A stretch of DNA of 64,000 bases from JAHTBL01 sp038532735 (GCA_038532735.1 JBCBAC010000001.1:434001-498000), one strand, 5' to 3'; shown: positions 8,600 through 18,016, numbered from the stretch's first letter. Numbers and translations: made by a program. The notes: generated from the letters alone by a model not told the origin.

Positions 8600-9439
8600 G
8601 TGGTTTCACGACTCCCAGGCGCAATCGCGCGTGCACTTCTTGTGGTGTTGCTTATCGTAACGCCCTCCATGTTGCTGCCGGGTGCAAGCTCGGACGCGCA
8701 ACAGATCGTCGCGTTGGTGGCGATCTTCGCAGCGGTGCTGACGCTTGTGGAATACGCCTCCAGCTATCCCGGTCTTGTGGAATTTCGCGACGCTCCGCCA
8801 TTCAATCGCGTGCGGTTCGGATCGCTTTTCGCAACGGTGCTGTTGCTGACTGTCATCATGCGCGGCCACAGCGACCCCACCACGATGACCGAGTTTGTGA
8901 CCGCTGTTGGTACGATCATCGGTCACTCCATCGACTTCCCTTATTCGCCGGTTCGCCTTGTCGTACTGATGATGCCGGATCAGGCAGATGCCGCGCTTAT
9001 TGCAGATGTGCGCACGGCGGCAGGGCTGAGTTATCTGATCTCGCTACTGTCACTCACGGTCTTCGTGATGGCGCTGGGCGTGAACCGCTGGCCGACCCGG
9101 TCGGGCGCGTTCAATGTCTGGGTGAACCTGCCCACATTCGACCCGACAGCGGGTGGAGACGTGGTGGAGCGCCTGAATCGTGATGCGCGCATTAACATTG
9201 CGTTAGGGTTTTTGCTGCCATTCCTGATCCCGGCAATTGTGAAGCTGGCCTCCAACATCTTTGATCCGGTGTCGATGGCCAATCCGCACACTTTGATCTG
9301 GACGATGACTGCATGGGCCTTTCTTCCCGCTTCTCTTTTCATGCGCGGTATCGCGATGGGGCGCGTTGCCTCGATGATCGAGGAAAAGCGCAAGCGGACC
9401 TATGCGCAGGCGCAAAAAGAGCAGCTGCAAACGGCCTGA
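8600..9439 (+). CDS. Conserved membrane protein of unknown function
   Basis: I do not recognise a characterised family. The likely start is a GTG preceded by GAGGGTAAGGG, giving about 279 aa (VSRLPGAIARALLVVLL...). Upstream in-frame codons extend to an ATG at 8480 but encode unlikely sequence. Hydrophobic segments occur near residues 10-30, 38-55, 75-92, 150-170 and 205-260, so about six membrane helices. The C-terminus is basic and charged (MIEEKRKRTYAQAQKEQ). Its stop codon overlaps the probable start of the next gene, suggesting coupling. Confidence 0.75.
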   Translation: MVSRLPGAIARALLVVLLIVTPSMLLPGASSDAQQIVALVAIFAAVLTLVEYASSYPGLVEFRDAPPFNRVRFGSLFATVLLLTVIMRGHSDPTTMTEFVTAVGTIIGHSIDFPYSPVRLVVLMMPDQADAALIADVRTAAGLSYLISLLSLTVFVMALGVNRWPTRSGAFNVWVNLPTFDPTAGGDVVERLNRDARINIALGFLLPFLIPAIVKLASNIFDPVSMANPHTLIWTMTAWAFLPASLFMRGIAMGRVASMIEEKRKRTYAQAQKEQLQTA

Positions 9440-10377
9440 TCTTTTGTCTCTTGGCGCTGCCTGTCAGTGCTGAGACGGTTCGGATTGCGACTTTCAACAC
9501 CGAATTGGCGCGCAAAGGCCCGGGGCTTTTGCTGCGCGATATCCTGAAGGGGGAGGCGGACGTGGCCTCCGCTCAGGCAGCAATCAATGCGGTGAACCCC
9601 GACATTCTGGCTGTGCAAAGCTTTGATTATGATTTGACCGGCGCGGCTTTGAAGGCGTTCTCGGATAGTTTGGCGCGACCTTACGCGCATCATTTCGCGA
9701 CCGCGCCGAATACCGGGATGCCGACGGGGCTTGATCTGAACGGGGATCGACGGCTGGGCACCGAAAGGGACGCCCAAGGCTATGGCGCGTTTCATGGACA
9801 AGGCGGTATGGCGATCCTGTCGCGGTATCCTTTCCAGTTGGAGGCCGTGGTTGATCATTCAGATGTTCTTTGGACCAGTCTTGAAGATGGGCTTTGGGAT
9901 GCGCCCGACGTGTTGACTGAGGCGGCCCGTGAGGTGCAGCGCCTCTCCACAACCGCGCATTGGGAAGTGCCTGTGCAGGTTGGCGAGACGGAGCTGACCC
10001 TGCTGACCTATCATGCAACGCCACCCGTTTTTGACGGTCCCGAAGACCGTAACGGACGGCGCAATGCGGATGAAACGCTCTATTGGTTGCCGATCCTTGA
10101 GACGGTGCCCCTTCCGGTTCTGCTGGGCGATGCGAACCTTGATCCGGCGCGGGGTGATGGACGGTCGGAGGCGATGCAAAAGCTGCTCGCGCATCCCGCC
10201 TTGCAAGACGCCCTGCCCGGCACCGATAGCGTTGTGTTCGAGCAAACGGGGCCCTTGCGGGTCGACTATGTTCTGCCCTCGGCTGGCCTGCGCGTCACCG
10301 ATGCGGGCATCCATTGGCCGCAAGGCGAAGAGACCAGCCGCCATGCGTTGATCTGGGTGGATATTGCGCTTCCTTGA
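9436..10377 (+). CDS. Endonuclease/exonuclease/phosphatase-fold protein, probably exported
   Basis: Mature sequence starting ETVRIATFNTELARKGPG and ending SRHALIWVDIALP shows the EEP (DNase I-like) fold. Visible catalytic-type elements are the first-strand Asn of FNTEL, GDANLDPARGDG near the metal site, VDYVLPS and the final SRHALIWVDI. A short hydrophobic leader (LIFCLLALPVSA) suggests secretion. The start is uncertain: no ATG, GTG or TTG with a good site precedes the leader. A CTG overlapping the upstream stop (CTGA) gives about 313 aa; an ATG at 9313 would add an odd N-terminus, and a TTG at 9451 would shorten the leader. Confidence 0.8.
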   Translation: MIFCLLALPVSAETVRIATFNTELARKGPGLLLRDILKGEADVASAQAAINAVNPDILAVQSFDYDLTGAALKAFSDSLARPYAHHFATAPNTGMPTGLDLNGDRRLGTERDAQGYGAFHGQGGMAILSRYPFQLEAVVDHSDVLWTSLEDGLWDAPDVLTEAAREVQRLSTTAHWEVPVQVGETELTLLTYHATPPVFDGPEDRNGRRNADETLYWLPILETVPLPVLLGDANLDPARGDGRSEAMQKLLAHPALQDALPGTDSVVFEQTGPLRVDYVLPSAGLRVTDAGIHWPQGEETSRHALIWVDIALP

Positions 10378-10434
10378 CCGTTCGCGCAAACGTGGATACC
10401 CCACGCTGCGAATGACACCAAAAGGACGCGCGCC

Positions 10435-11541
10435 ATGACCAACCCCTCGCTTTTGATCCTCGCCGGAGACGGCATCGGCCCCGAAGTGATGACAGAGGTC
10501 CGCAAGGTCATCGCGTGGCTGGGCGACAAGCGCGACCTGACCTTTGACGTGACCGAGGATCTGGTGGGCGGGGCGGCTTATGATGTGCATGGCACGCCGC
10601 TGGCCGACGAAACGCTGGAGAAAGCACAGGCCGTGGACGCGGTGCTGTTGGGCGCTGTGGGTGGGCCGAAATACGACACGCTCGATTTCAGCGTAAAGCC
10701 CGAGCGGGGCTTGCTGAAGCTGCGTAAGGAAATGGATCTCTTTGCGAACTTGCGCCCGGCACAGTGCTTTGACGCTTTGGCGGATTTCTCCTCCCTCAAG
10801 CGCGACGTGGTGGCCGGCCTCGATGTGATGATCGTGCGGGAACTGACCTCCGGCATCTATTTTGGAGAGCCGAGGGGCATCAGCACCGAGGGCAATGAGC
10901 GTGTGGGCATCAACACCCAGCGCTACACGGAATCTGAGATTGACCGCGTGGCGCGTTCGGCGTTTGAGTTGGCGCGGCGGCGGAATAACAAGGTCTGCTC
11001 CATGGAGAAGGCCAATGTGATGGAAAGCGGCATTCTGTGGCGCGAGGTCGTGCAGGAGGTGCACGACAAGGACTACCAGGATGTCGAGCTGAGCCATATG
11101 TACGCCGATGCGGGCGCAATGCAGCTTGTCCGCGCGCCCAAGCAGTTTGACGTAATCGTCACTGATAACCTTTTTGGTGATCTGCTGTCGGATGCGGCTG
11201 CGATGCTCACCGGATCGCTGGGCATGCTGCCCTCGGCCAGCCTTGGCGCACCGATGGAGAATGGGCGCCCGAAAGCGCTTTACGAGCCGGTGCATGGCTC
11301 CGCTCCCGATATCGCCGGTGAGGGGAAAGCGAACCCCTGTGCGTGTATCCTGAGCCTCGCGATGGCGCTGCGTTATAGCTTCGATCAGGGTGAGGAAGCG
11401 ACGCGGATCGAGACGGCGGTCGAGGAAGTGCTGGCCGATGGTGTGCGCACGGCGGACCTGATGCAAAGCGGTGACGGCACGCCTGCAACCACGTCCGAAA
11501 TGGGCGACGCAGTGATTGCAGCGCTGGAGGCAAGCCTTTAG
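10435..11541 (+). CDS. leuB: 3-isopropylmalate dehydrogenase
   Basis: LeuB oxidatively decarboxylates 3-isopropylmalate with NAD+ in leucine synthesis. At 368 aa it has the expected length. Hallmarks are LILAGDGIGPEVM at the N-terminus, RELTSGIYFGEPRG (substrate site), VTDNLFGDLLSDAAAML (metal-binding Asp) and the NAD-site sequence HGSAPDIAGEGKANP. It closes the set of leuC, leuD and leuB carried by this window; leuA is not here. Confidence 0.97.
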   Translation: MTNPSLLILAGDGIGPEVMTEVRKVIAWLGDKRDLTFDVTEDLVGGAAYDVHGTPLADETLEKAQAVDAVLLGAVGGPKYDTLDFSVKPERGLLKLRKEMDLFANLRPAQCFDALADFSSLKRDVVAGLDVMIVRELTSGIYFGEPRGISTEGNERVGINTQRYTESEIDRVARSAFELARRRNNKVCSMEKANVMESGILWREVVQEVHDKDYQDVELSHMYADAGAMQLVRAPKQFDVIVTDNLFGDLLSDAAAMLTGSLGMLPSASLGAPMENGRPKALYEPVHGSAPDIAGEGKANPCACILSLAMALRYSFDQGEEATRIETAVEEVLADGVRTADLMQSGDGTPATTSEMGDAVIAALEASL

Positions 11542-11574
11542 GCTTTCCCCACACGCGACAATGGGGTGATGTGG

Positions 11575-12528
11575 ATGAGCCCGAACCTGAAAGGTGCCTT
11601 GCTTGCCCTAGCGGCTTTCGCCGTTTTCGCGACCCATGATGTGATCGTGAAGCTATTGGGTGGCACCTATTCGCCTGTGCAGATCGTCTTTTTCAGCGTG
11701 CTTTTCGGCATCCCGATGGTGATGTTCATGCTGATCCGCGATGCCCGTGAGGGGCATTTGCGCCCGGTGCATCCGTGGTGGACGCTGACGCGGACGACGG
11801 CAGCGGTGATCACCGGATTTTCAGCGTTTTACGCGTTCTCGACGCTGCCGCTGGCGCAGGTCTACGCGATTCTGTTCGCCGCGCCCTTGCTGATCACTGT
11901 GCTGGCCATTCCGATCCTCGGAGAGGTTGTGCGCATTCGCCGTTGGATCGCGGTGATCGTCGGTCTGTCGGGCGTGATTATCGTGCTGCAACCGGGCTCG
12001 ACCGAGTTGGAGCTTGGGCATCTGGCGGCACTGACCGCGGCGGTCTGCGGCTCCTTCGCGTCGATCATCGTGCGCAAGATCGGGCGGGATGAGCGCACGG
12101 CTGTCATGATGCTTTACCCGATGATTGCGAATTTTCTGCTGATGGGGGCGCTGCTGCCCTTTGTCTATAAGCCGGTTCCGATCGAGGAGTTCGGCATGAT
12201 GGCCTCTATCGCGCTGCTGGGGTTCATCGGTGCATTGTGTCTGATCGGGGCTTACAAGGCTGGTGAAGCGGTGATCGTCGCCCCGATGCAGTATAGCCAA
12301 ATCTTGTGGGCATCGCTGTTCGGGGCGCTCTTTTTTGACGAGCGGATTGACCAGATGACGGCGATTGGCGCGGGCGTCATCATCGCGTCGGGCCTTTACA
12401 TCGTGCTGCGCGAAAGCCGCGGCGGCGCGTCGGAAAACCGGCCCGTTCTGCGCACCCGCAGCCGGGTGGAGACCGGGACCGCGCCGCGCGTCAGTCAATC
12501 GCTGCCGAGCGAAGACCGAGGGCCGTGA
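11575..12528 (+). CDS. DMT-superfamily (EamA) transporter
   Basis: This protein of about 317 aa has ten predicted membrane helices arranged as two EamA repeats (about residues 5-140 and 150-285), an inner-membrane exporter of the drug/metabolite class. The substrate is unknown. Start choice is loose: GTG at 11566, ATG at 11569 and ATG at 11575 are all in frame. The last sits about 8 bases after GGGG and is preferred. The C-terminal tail of about 35 residues is charged and probably cytoplasmic. It is followed by tRNA-Pro. Confidence 0.9.
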   Translation: MSPNLKGALLALAAFAVFATHDVIVKLLGGTYSPVQIVFFSVLFGIPMVMFMLIRDAREGHLRPVHPWWTLTRTTAAVITGFSAFYAFSTLPLAQVYAILFAAPLLITVLAIPILGEVVRIRRWIAVIVGLSGVIIVLQPGSTELELGHLAALTAAVCGSFASIIVRKIGRDERTAVMMLYPMIANFLLMGALLPFVYKPVPIEEFGMMASIALLGFIGALCLIGAYKAGEAVIVAPMQYSQILWASLFGALFFDERIDQMTAIGAGVIIASGLYIVLRESRGGASENRPVLRTRSRVETGTAPRVSQSLPSEDRGP

Positions 12529-12583
12529 GGGGCGCGTCAGGTCTTGCCAACCGGGCAGGGCTGTCTTATGCCGCCCAAACGGT

Positions 12584-12660
12584 CGGGCTGTAGCGCAGCC
12601 TGGTAGCGCACCTGCTTCGGGAGCAGGGGGTCGGAGGTTCGAATCCTCTCAGCCCGACCA
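12584..12660 (+). tRNA. tRNA-Pro (anticodon CGG)
   Basis: A 77-nt cloverleaf is readable. The acceptor arms CGGGCTG and CAGCCCG pair perfectly. The D arm contains AGCGCAGCCTGGTAGCGC. The anticodon stem CCTGC/GCAGG encloses loop TTCGGGA with anticodon CGG. The T arm is GGAGGTTCGAATCCTC. The discriminator is A and CCA is encoded. It reads proline codon CCG, a frequently used codon in GC-rich genomes. It lies between the DMT transporter and the 3' end of the RND pump gene. Confidence 0.97.
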
Positions 12661-12680
12661 ATTTCAAGCCATCGTTGATC

Positions 12681-15600
12681 TTACGCCGCGCTGACCTGCG
12701 GTTGGTTGGCCTCGCGCGATGCGACCTCACGCATGAAGAACGCGTAGTAGAAGACCGGAGCGGCAACGAGCGTCAGAATTGATGCAAAGGCCAGGCCGCC
12801 CATGATCGTCACGGCCATCGACTGGAAAAACGCATCCCAGATCAAAGGGACCATTCCGAGGATCGTCGTCGCCGCAGCCAAAATGACCGGGCGCAAACGC
12901 GAGGTGGAGGCCGTCACGATGGCGTCTTGCAGATCCATCTCGGGGCTGTCCTCTCGCACCAGATCAATCTCTTCGACCAGAACGATTCCGTTTTTGATCA
13001 GCATGCCCGACAAAGCCAGAAGGCCCAAAAGCGCGGTGAAGGTGAACGGCAGCCCGGTGCCCAGAAGCGCAAGGCTGACGCCGTTTACAGACATGGGCAC
13101 CAGTAGCCAGATAATTAGCGGCTGCCGCAACGCATTGAACAGTAGGATCGAGATCAGGACCATGATCAGTGCGCTCACAGGCAGCTGTGCGGCGAGCCCG
13201 GATTGCGCATCGGCAGAGCTTTCGTATTCGCCTCCCCATTCCATTTTGTAGCCTGCCGGTAGAGGCATTGTGTCGATCGTCTCTTGCACTTCGGCCTGCA
13301 CCTGCGCAGCGGTCATGTTTTTTGGAATGTCAGCGCCCACAGTGATCGTGAACACCCGGTCGCGGCGCATCAGTAGGGTGTTTTGCGCCTCAAACCGCAA
13401 CCCGTCCGTGACTTGCTCAAACGGAACAAAGGTCTGTCCGCTTTCCGAGTAGATCACATGGTCGGTCAGTAGCAGGTCGGCATCCGGGTCCGCGCGCAGG
13501 ATGATCGGGATTTGCCGCTCCCCTTCGCGGTAGACGCCGGAGGTGATGCCGGTCGTGGCAAAACGCATGGTTTCGGTGATATTGTCGCGGGTAATTCCGG
13601 CTTCCTGCGCACGGTCCGTGGCGTAGATCGGGCGCAAGACCTGCTCCATCTCGCGCCAGTCGATGCGTGGGGCGAGGATGTTGGGGGTGGCTCCGGCCAG
13701 CCGGGCTTCGGCCTCTTGGGCGAGGGTGCGCAGGACGGTCGGATCGGGGCCAGAAAAGCGGACCTGAATAGGATCGCCACCGCCTGGGCCAAAGGCCAGA
13801 CGCTTGGCGCGGAACTCTCCTTGCGGCAGGGCAGTGGCCGAGAACGCCTCCATCCTGTCGATCAGCGCCGCAATCGTGTCGATGGTTTCCGTGCGCACAA
13901 TGAGATGCCCGTAGCTGGGGTTCGGATCCTCTGCCTGATAAGTCAGCATGAAGCGGGCGGCACCATCGCCCACGTAAGCAGTGGTCGAGACGACCTCTGG
14001 CTGCTCCGCAAGCCAGTCTTCCAACACGGCAATATCGCGCGAGGTTTCATGGATCGAAGCGCCTTGCGCCAGCTTGTAATGCACGAACAGAAGCGGCGTG
14101 TTGCTGTCGGGAAAGAATTGCTGCTTGATCTGGCCAAACATCATGAAGCAGGCCACGGTGACGGCGACAAGTGCAGCGATAACCAGCCACCAGAGCCGCA
14201 GACAGGCGCGCAGAACCTTGCCGTAGATCTGAAAGAGCACCCCACCATAGGCGTCCTGCTCTCCGGCGGTGCCCTGCTTGAAGAAGTAGTGCCCCAGAAG
14301 TGGCGTGACGGTGAGTGCGAGGACCCAGGACAAAAGCAACGAGATTGCGATGACCGCGAAGAGGGAGAAGAGGAATTCCCCCGTCGAGTCGGGGCTAAGG
14401 CCGATCCCTGCGAAGGCCATGATGCCGATGACGGTGGCACCCAGTAGCGGAATCTGCGTCTTCTTGGCGGCATCCTGCGCGGCATCGCGAGAGGTTTGCC
14501 CCCGCCGCATCGCGATTTGCATACCTTCAGCCACAACAATGGCGTTATCGACCAGCATCCCCATGGCGATGATCAGCGCGCCGAGGGAAATGCGTTCCAT
14601 CTCGATGGAGAAGATCGACATGAAGAACAGCGTGCCGACGACGGTCAACAGAAGCGTGGTGCCCACAACAATCGCCGCGCGCCACCCCATGAAAAGCGCC
14701 AGAACGATCACGACGATACTGACCGACATGGCGAGGTTCACCAGAAAATCGTTTGAGGCCTCTTCGACGACGACATGCTGTTGGTAAATCGGGTTGAGTT
14801 CGACCCCCAGCGGGATTTGCGGCGCAAGCTCTGCCAGTTTGGCATCGGCGCGGTGACCCACATCGACGATATTTTCGGCGTCCAGACCCGCAACGCCAAT
14901 TGTGAAAGCCTCGGTTCTGTCATGCCGGACAATAAGGTCGGGATTTTCTTCGCGCGCCCGGTAGACGGTGGCGAAATCAAAAAGGTTCAGCACCTCGCCG
15001 CCTACGCCGACAGTGAGGCCTGCAATCTCCTGCACGGTGTCGTTGCCCTCGGGTCCCTGAATCAGCGTCCGCCCCTCGACGCTTTGTAGGGAGCCGCCAT
15101 CCACAACCGTGTCGGCATTGGCAATCGCGCGTTCGATCGCGGCAGGTGGGACATTCTGATTTGTGCTGACGACAAGGTCAGGCTCGACGTAGATTACCTC
15201 GTTTGGCACGCCTGAGAGGTTCACATCGGCCACACCCGGTACGGTCAGTAACTCGCGTCTCAGGAATGTGGCCAGTTCGTAAATCTCTGCATCCGAATAG
15301 CCCGGCGCAGTGACGGCATAGTAAATGCCAAACACATCGCCGAAGCCGTCATTTACGAAAGGAACGCCCGCTCCGCTTGGTAGGCGGGCGGTGCCCACGC
15401 GGTTGCGCAGTTTCGTCCAGATTTCGGGCAGCTCTGTGCCGTCATATTCGTCTTTCATATCGACGGTGACACGCGATAAGCCCGGTTGATTGACGGAGCG
15501 GACCTCTTTCACCTCCGACATTTTCTGGATTTCGGATTCCAGTGGTTCAGAGACTTCGCGGGCCACTTGTTGTGCGCTGGCACCGGGATACTCAGTGATG

Positions 15601-15740
15601 ACAACGGCGGTCTTGATTGTGAAGGCTGGGTCTTCAAGACGCCCAAGCGAGAAGAAACCCCAGATGCCGCCAAGAAGGCAGCCCAGGATCAGGAGCCATG
15701 TCAGGATCGGGCGGTTGATGGAGGCGCGTGCGATATCCAT
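12681..15740 (-). CDS. RND-family efflux permease
   Basis: This is a 1019-aa inner-membrane proton-driven efflux pump of the AcrB/MexB superfamily. It has the normal duplicated layout of a TM helix, a large periplasmic loop and six TM helices, repeated once. The TM4 proton-relay region reads GMLVDNAIVVAEGMQ, so an Asp-Asn pair replaces the Asp-Asp of AcrB, as in many divergent RND pumps. The second half shows LLALSGMLIKNGIVLVEEID. It is encoded directly after the periplasmic adaptor gene in one operon. No outer-membrane channel gene is adjacent, so a TolC-like protein encoded elsewhere is presumed. Confidence 0.95.
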   Translation of the reverse strand: MDIARASINRPILTWLLILGCLLGGIWGFFSLGRLEDPAFTIKTAVVITEYPGASAQQVAREVSEPLESEIQKMSEVKEVRSVNQPGLSRVTVDMKDEYDGTELPEIWTKLRNRVGTARLPSGAGVPFVNDGFGDVFGIYYAVTAPGYSDAEIYELATFLRRELLTVPGVADVNLSGVPNEVIYVEPDLVVSTNQNVPPAAIERAIANADTVVDGGSLQSVEGRTLIQGPEGNDTVQEIAGLTVGVGGEVLNLFDFATVYRAREENPDLIVRHDRTEAFTIGVAGLDAENIVDVGHRADAKLAELAPQIPLGVELNPIYQQHVVVEEASNDFLVNLAMSVSIVVIVLALFMGWRAAIVVGTTLLLTVVGTLFFMSIFSIEMERISLGALIIAMGMLVDNAIVVAEGMQIAMRRGQTSRDAAQDAAKKTQIPLLGATVIGIMAFAGIGLSPDSTGEFLFSLFAVIAISLLLSWVLALTVTPLLGHYFFKQGTAGEQDAYGGVLFQIYGKVLRACLRLWWLVIAALVAVTVACFMMFGQIKQQFFPDSNTPLLFVHYKLAQGASIHETSRDIAVLEDWLAEQPEVVSTTAYVGDGAARFMLTYQAEDPNPSYGHLIVRTETIDTIAALIDRMEAFSATALPQGEFRAKRLAFGPGGGDPIQVRFSGPDPTVLRTLAQEAEARLAGATPNILAPRIDWREMEQVLRPIYATDRAQEAGITRDNITETMRFATTGITSGVYREGERQIPIILRADPDADLLLTDHVIYSESGQTFVPFEQVTDGLRFEAQNTLLMRRDRVFTITVGADIPKNMTAAQVQAEVQETIDTMPLPAGYKMEWGGEYESSADAQSGLAAQLPVSALIMVLISILLFNALRQPLIIWLLVPMSVNGVSLALLGTGLPFTFTALLGLLALSGMLIKNGIVLVEEIDLVREDSPEMDLQDAIVTASTSRLRPVILAAATTILGMVPLIWDAFFQSMAVTIMGGLAFASILTLVAAPVFYYAFFMREVASREANQPQVSAA

Positions 15741-15748
15741 GGGGCCAC

Positions 15749-16786
15749 TCAGTTCGAAAAGCCGGAGAAGCGGCGCACGCGGTCGCCGTCTTCGAGAAGG
15801 TTTGCGCCGCTCGCAACGATCTCCTGCCCGGATGTCAGGCCAGAGAGGACGTTGATCGCGCCATTATCGGCAGGCGTGATCTCGACCTCTGCTGCGGTGA
15901 CGGTGCCTTCGTTTTCGCCATCTGGCGTGAAAACCATCACCTGCGGTGTACCGTCATTGGTGTTCACAACCGCAGAGCCCGGGATGCGCAGGGATGGGGG
16001 GCCACCGTTCAGCACGGCATAGACAGTCACAGAGGCGCCTGGCAAAATCACGACGTCTTCTGGCGGAGCCATGCCGAGTGTGATCTGAAAGGTCTGCCCA
16101 ACTTGGGATGTCTCTGCGTTAAACTCGCGCGGCTCAACATCATAGCGTGCGTCGATTGCGGGAAACTCTGCCCAAAGCTCGATTTTTTCATCATTGCCGG
16201 CCCGTTGAAACAGCACTTCAGGCACGTCGATCTCTATCCGGAGCTCCGACATATCATGCAGGCGCGCAATGGGAGTGCCCGCCGATACGGTCGCAAAATT
16301 CGGCTGATTGCGGGTGGCGACAAGTGCTGCAAATGGGGCGGTGAGCGTGGCGTTGTCGAGGGAGCGTTCGGCATCGCGCACAGCAATTTCTGCCAGTTTG
16401 GCTTGTGTTTCGGCGTCTTGGACACTGACCTCGCTAACGGCGCTGCCTTGTAGTCGCTGAAGCCTGTTCAAGGTGCGGTCGGCTTGCTCTTTTTGAAGGC
16501 GTGCTTGAGCAAGGGCCAGTTCAAAAGGCTCCAGATCGAGCTGTGCGATCATGGCACCCTTGGCCACTGGCTCCCCCTCGATGATCGGAATCTTCACAAT
16601 TTGCCCGCTGACCTGAAACGCCAGATCGACCGTTTCGCGCGCAACCACATGGCCGAAAAACTGCCTTGTGGTTTTTGGCGTGTTCGCATCCACGCTGACC
16701 AACTTGACCAGTTTGGGCGTTTCTTGGGCCGTGGCAGAGGACAGGCCGATCAGGGAGACGAAAAGGATAAGACAGGTGCGGAGCAT
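15749..16786 (-). CDS. RND efflux periplasmic adaptor (membrane-fusion protein)
   Basis: This is a 345-aa HlyD/AcrA-type adaptor with an N-terminal signal peptide (MLRTCLILFVSLIGLSSATA). It has a lipoyl/barrel-sandwich half-motif (VVARETVDLAFQVSGQI), a coiled-coil hairpin rich in Gln, Ala and Arg near residues 95-145, a second lipoyl half (LTAPFAALVATRNQPNF) and beta-barrel domains. It bridges the RND permease and an outer-membrane channel. It is the first gene of the two-gene operon and ends 8 bp before the permease ATG. The leader has no lipobox Cys. Confidence 0.93.
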   Translation of the reverse strand: MLRTCLILFVSLIGLSSATAQETPKLVKLVSVDANTPKTTRQFFGHVVARETVDLAFQVSGQIVKIPIIEGEPVAKGAMIAQLDLEPFELALAQARLQKEQADRTLNRLQRLQGSAVSEVSVQDAETQAKLAEIAVRDAERSLDNATLTAPFAALVATRNQPNFATVSAGTPIARLHDMSELRIEIDVPEVLFQRAGNDEKIELWAEFPAIDARYDVEPREFNAETSQVGQTFQITLGMAPPEDVVILPGASVTVYAVLNGGPPSLRIPGSAVVNTNDGTPQVMVFTPDGENEGTVTAAEVEITPADNGAINVLSGLTSGQEIVASGANLLEDGDRVRRFSGFSN

Positions 16787-16934
16787 AGGAGAGCCTCAGT
16801 CGCTAAGCGGGCCGCGTATGCAGCCTGCAATAGTGTTCATATACCTTAGAAGGTGAAATGCCGCTGGGGAAATATTGTGCGTTTATGCAGAAGCCAGATG
16901 GCTGCATTGCACCACGAAGCCCTTTGCCCCAAGA

Positions 16935-16964
16935 AAAAAGGCGCGACCGAAGCCGCGCCTTTTC
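16935..16964 (-). terminator. Intrinsic terminator of the iron-binding protein gene
   Basis: On the minus strand the stem GGCGCG/CGCGCC, flanked by A/T pairs, closes loop GCTTCGGT and is followed by TTTTTT. It lies 21 bp after the stop codon of the Fe(III)-binding protein gene. The A-run on the other side would also give a short U tract on the plus strand. Confidence 0.85.
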
Positions 16965-16984
16965 ACATTCATAGGAGGGTGAGA

Positions 16985-18016
16985 TTACTCCCAACCCGCC
17001 TCGTTCAGGATGTTCTGAGCGGCTTCGATATTGTCCGCGATATCCGACAGCGCGATCGTGTCGGGGCGGAAAATGCCAAGCGCTGCGACCGACGGGGACA
17101 GACCCACACCCGGGACGCCCGGATACTCGTCGTTACCCGCAGAGAAGTACTCCTGAGCCTGCTCGGAGGCGAGATACTCAAGGAACTTGACCGCGTTCTC
17201 TTTGTTCGGGGCGTTTGCTGCAACACCACCACCGGAGATGTTCATGTGCGCGCCGATGTCGTTTTGGTTCGGGAAGACCCAACCGATCTTCTCAAGGTCC
17301 GCTTCGGTCATCGTGCTGTCGCCTTTGCGCAGCGCGCGGGCAAAGTAGTAGGTGTTGGACATCGCGATGCCACACTCGCCAGAGGCAATGCCGCGCAGCT
17401 GATCGGTGTCGCCACCCTGCGGTGCACGGGCGAAGTTGCCCACAACGGCCTCGGCCCAGCCTTTGACAGCGTCTTCACCAAGGTGGTCGACCAAAGCGGC
17501 GACGATGTTCTGGGTGTAGACGTTCGAAGAAGAACGGATGCAGATCTTGCCGGCATATTCCTCGTTTGCCAGATCCTGATAGGTCTGAGGCGGGTTTTCG
17601 ATGGCGTCCTTGTCGTAGAACAGGATGCGCGCACGCTGCGAGAAGCCGAACCACTGGTTGTCGTCATCCTGCAGGTAGGCCGGGATGGCCTCTTCGAGCA
17701 CTTCGCTTTCGACAGACTGCAGCAGGCCAAGATCCTTGGCGCGCGTCAGACGCACAGTGTCCACCGTCAGGAAGATGTCCGCAGGCGAGTTTGCACCTTC
17801 GGCCTCCATACGGGTGATCAGCTCGTCGGCTTTGCCTTCGATGCGGTTGATGGTGATGCCTGTCATCTCCTCGAAGTCGGAGTAGAGGCGCTCATCGGTG
17901 TCGTAGTGACGCGAAGAGTAGAGGTTCAGCTCGCCTTCCGCAAAGGCGGGGATAGCGGTGATGGTCGTTGCCACAGCGGCAAGGGCCATGAAAGAAGTTT
18001 TGGTGTTGAAACGCAT
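16985..18016 (-). CDS. Periplasmic Fe(III) ABC transporter substrate-binding protein
   Basis: This protein of about 343 aa is of the FbpA/FutA/IdiA type. The start MRFNTKTSFMALAAVATTI follows GGGAG and gives a clear signal peptide cleaved near IPAFA/EGELNLYSSRHYDTD. Tyr and His residues in NLYSSRHYDTDERLY and a Tyr-rich stretch later (SNTYYFARALRKGD) match the ferric-iron site of this family. It delivers ferric iron to an FbpBC-type importer. No permease or ATPase gene is adjacent, so it is an orphan here. A palindrome resembling an iron-responsive box lies about 70 bp upstream. Confidence 0.92.
   Translation of the reverse strand: MRFNTKTSFMALAAVATTITAIPAFAEGELNLYSSRHYDTDERLYSDFEEMTGITINRIEGKADELITRMEAEGANSPADIFLTVDTVRLTRAKDLGLLQSVESEVLEEAIPAYLQDDDNQWFGFSQRARILFYDKDAIENPPQTYQDLANEEYAGKICIRSSSNVYTQNIVAALVDHLGEDAVKGWAEAVVGNFARAPQGGDTDQLRGIASGECGIAMSNTYYFARALRKGDSTMTEADLEKIGWVFPNQNDIGAHMNISGGGVAANAPNKENAVKFLEYLASEQAQEYFSAGNDEYPGVPGVGLSPSVAALGIFRPDTIALSDIADNIEAAQNILNEAGWE

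Noticed and set aside
9859..11466. 535-codon open frame on the minus strand
   Set aside because: It lies opposite leuB and the EEP gene, is rich in His/Arg/Gln and has no domain signature. It is a codon-bias shadow of GC-rich genes.
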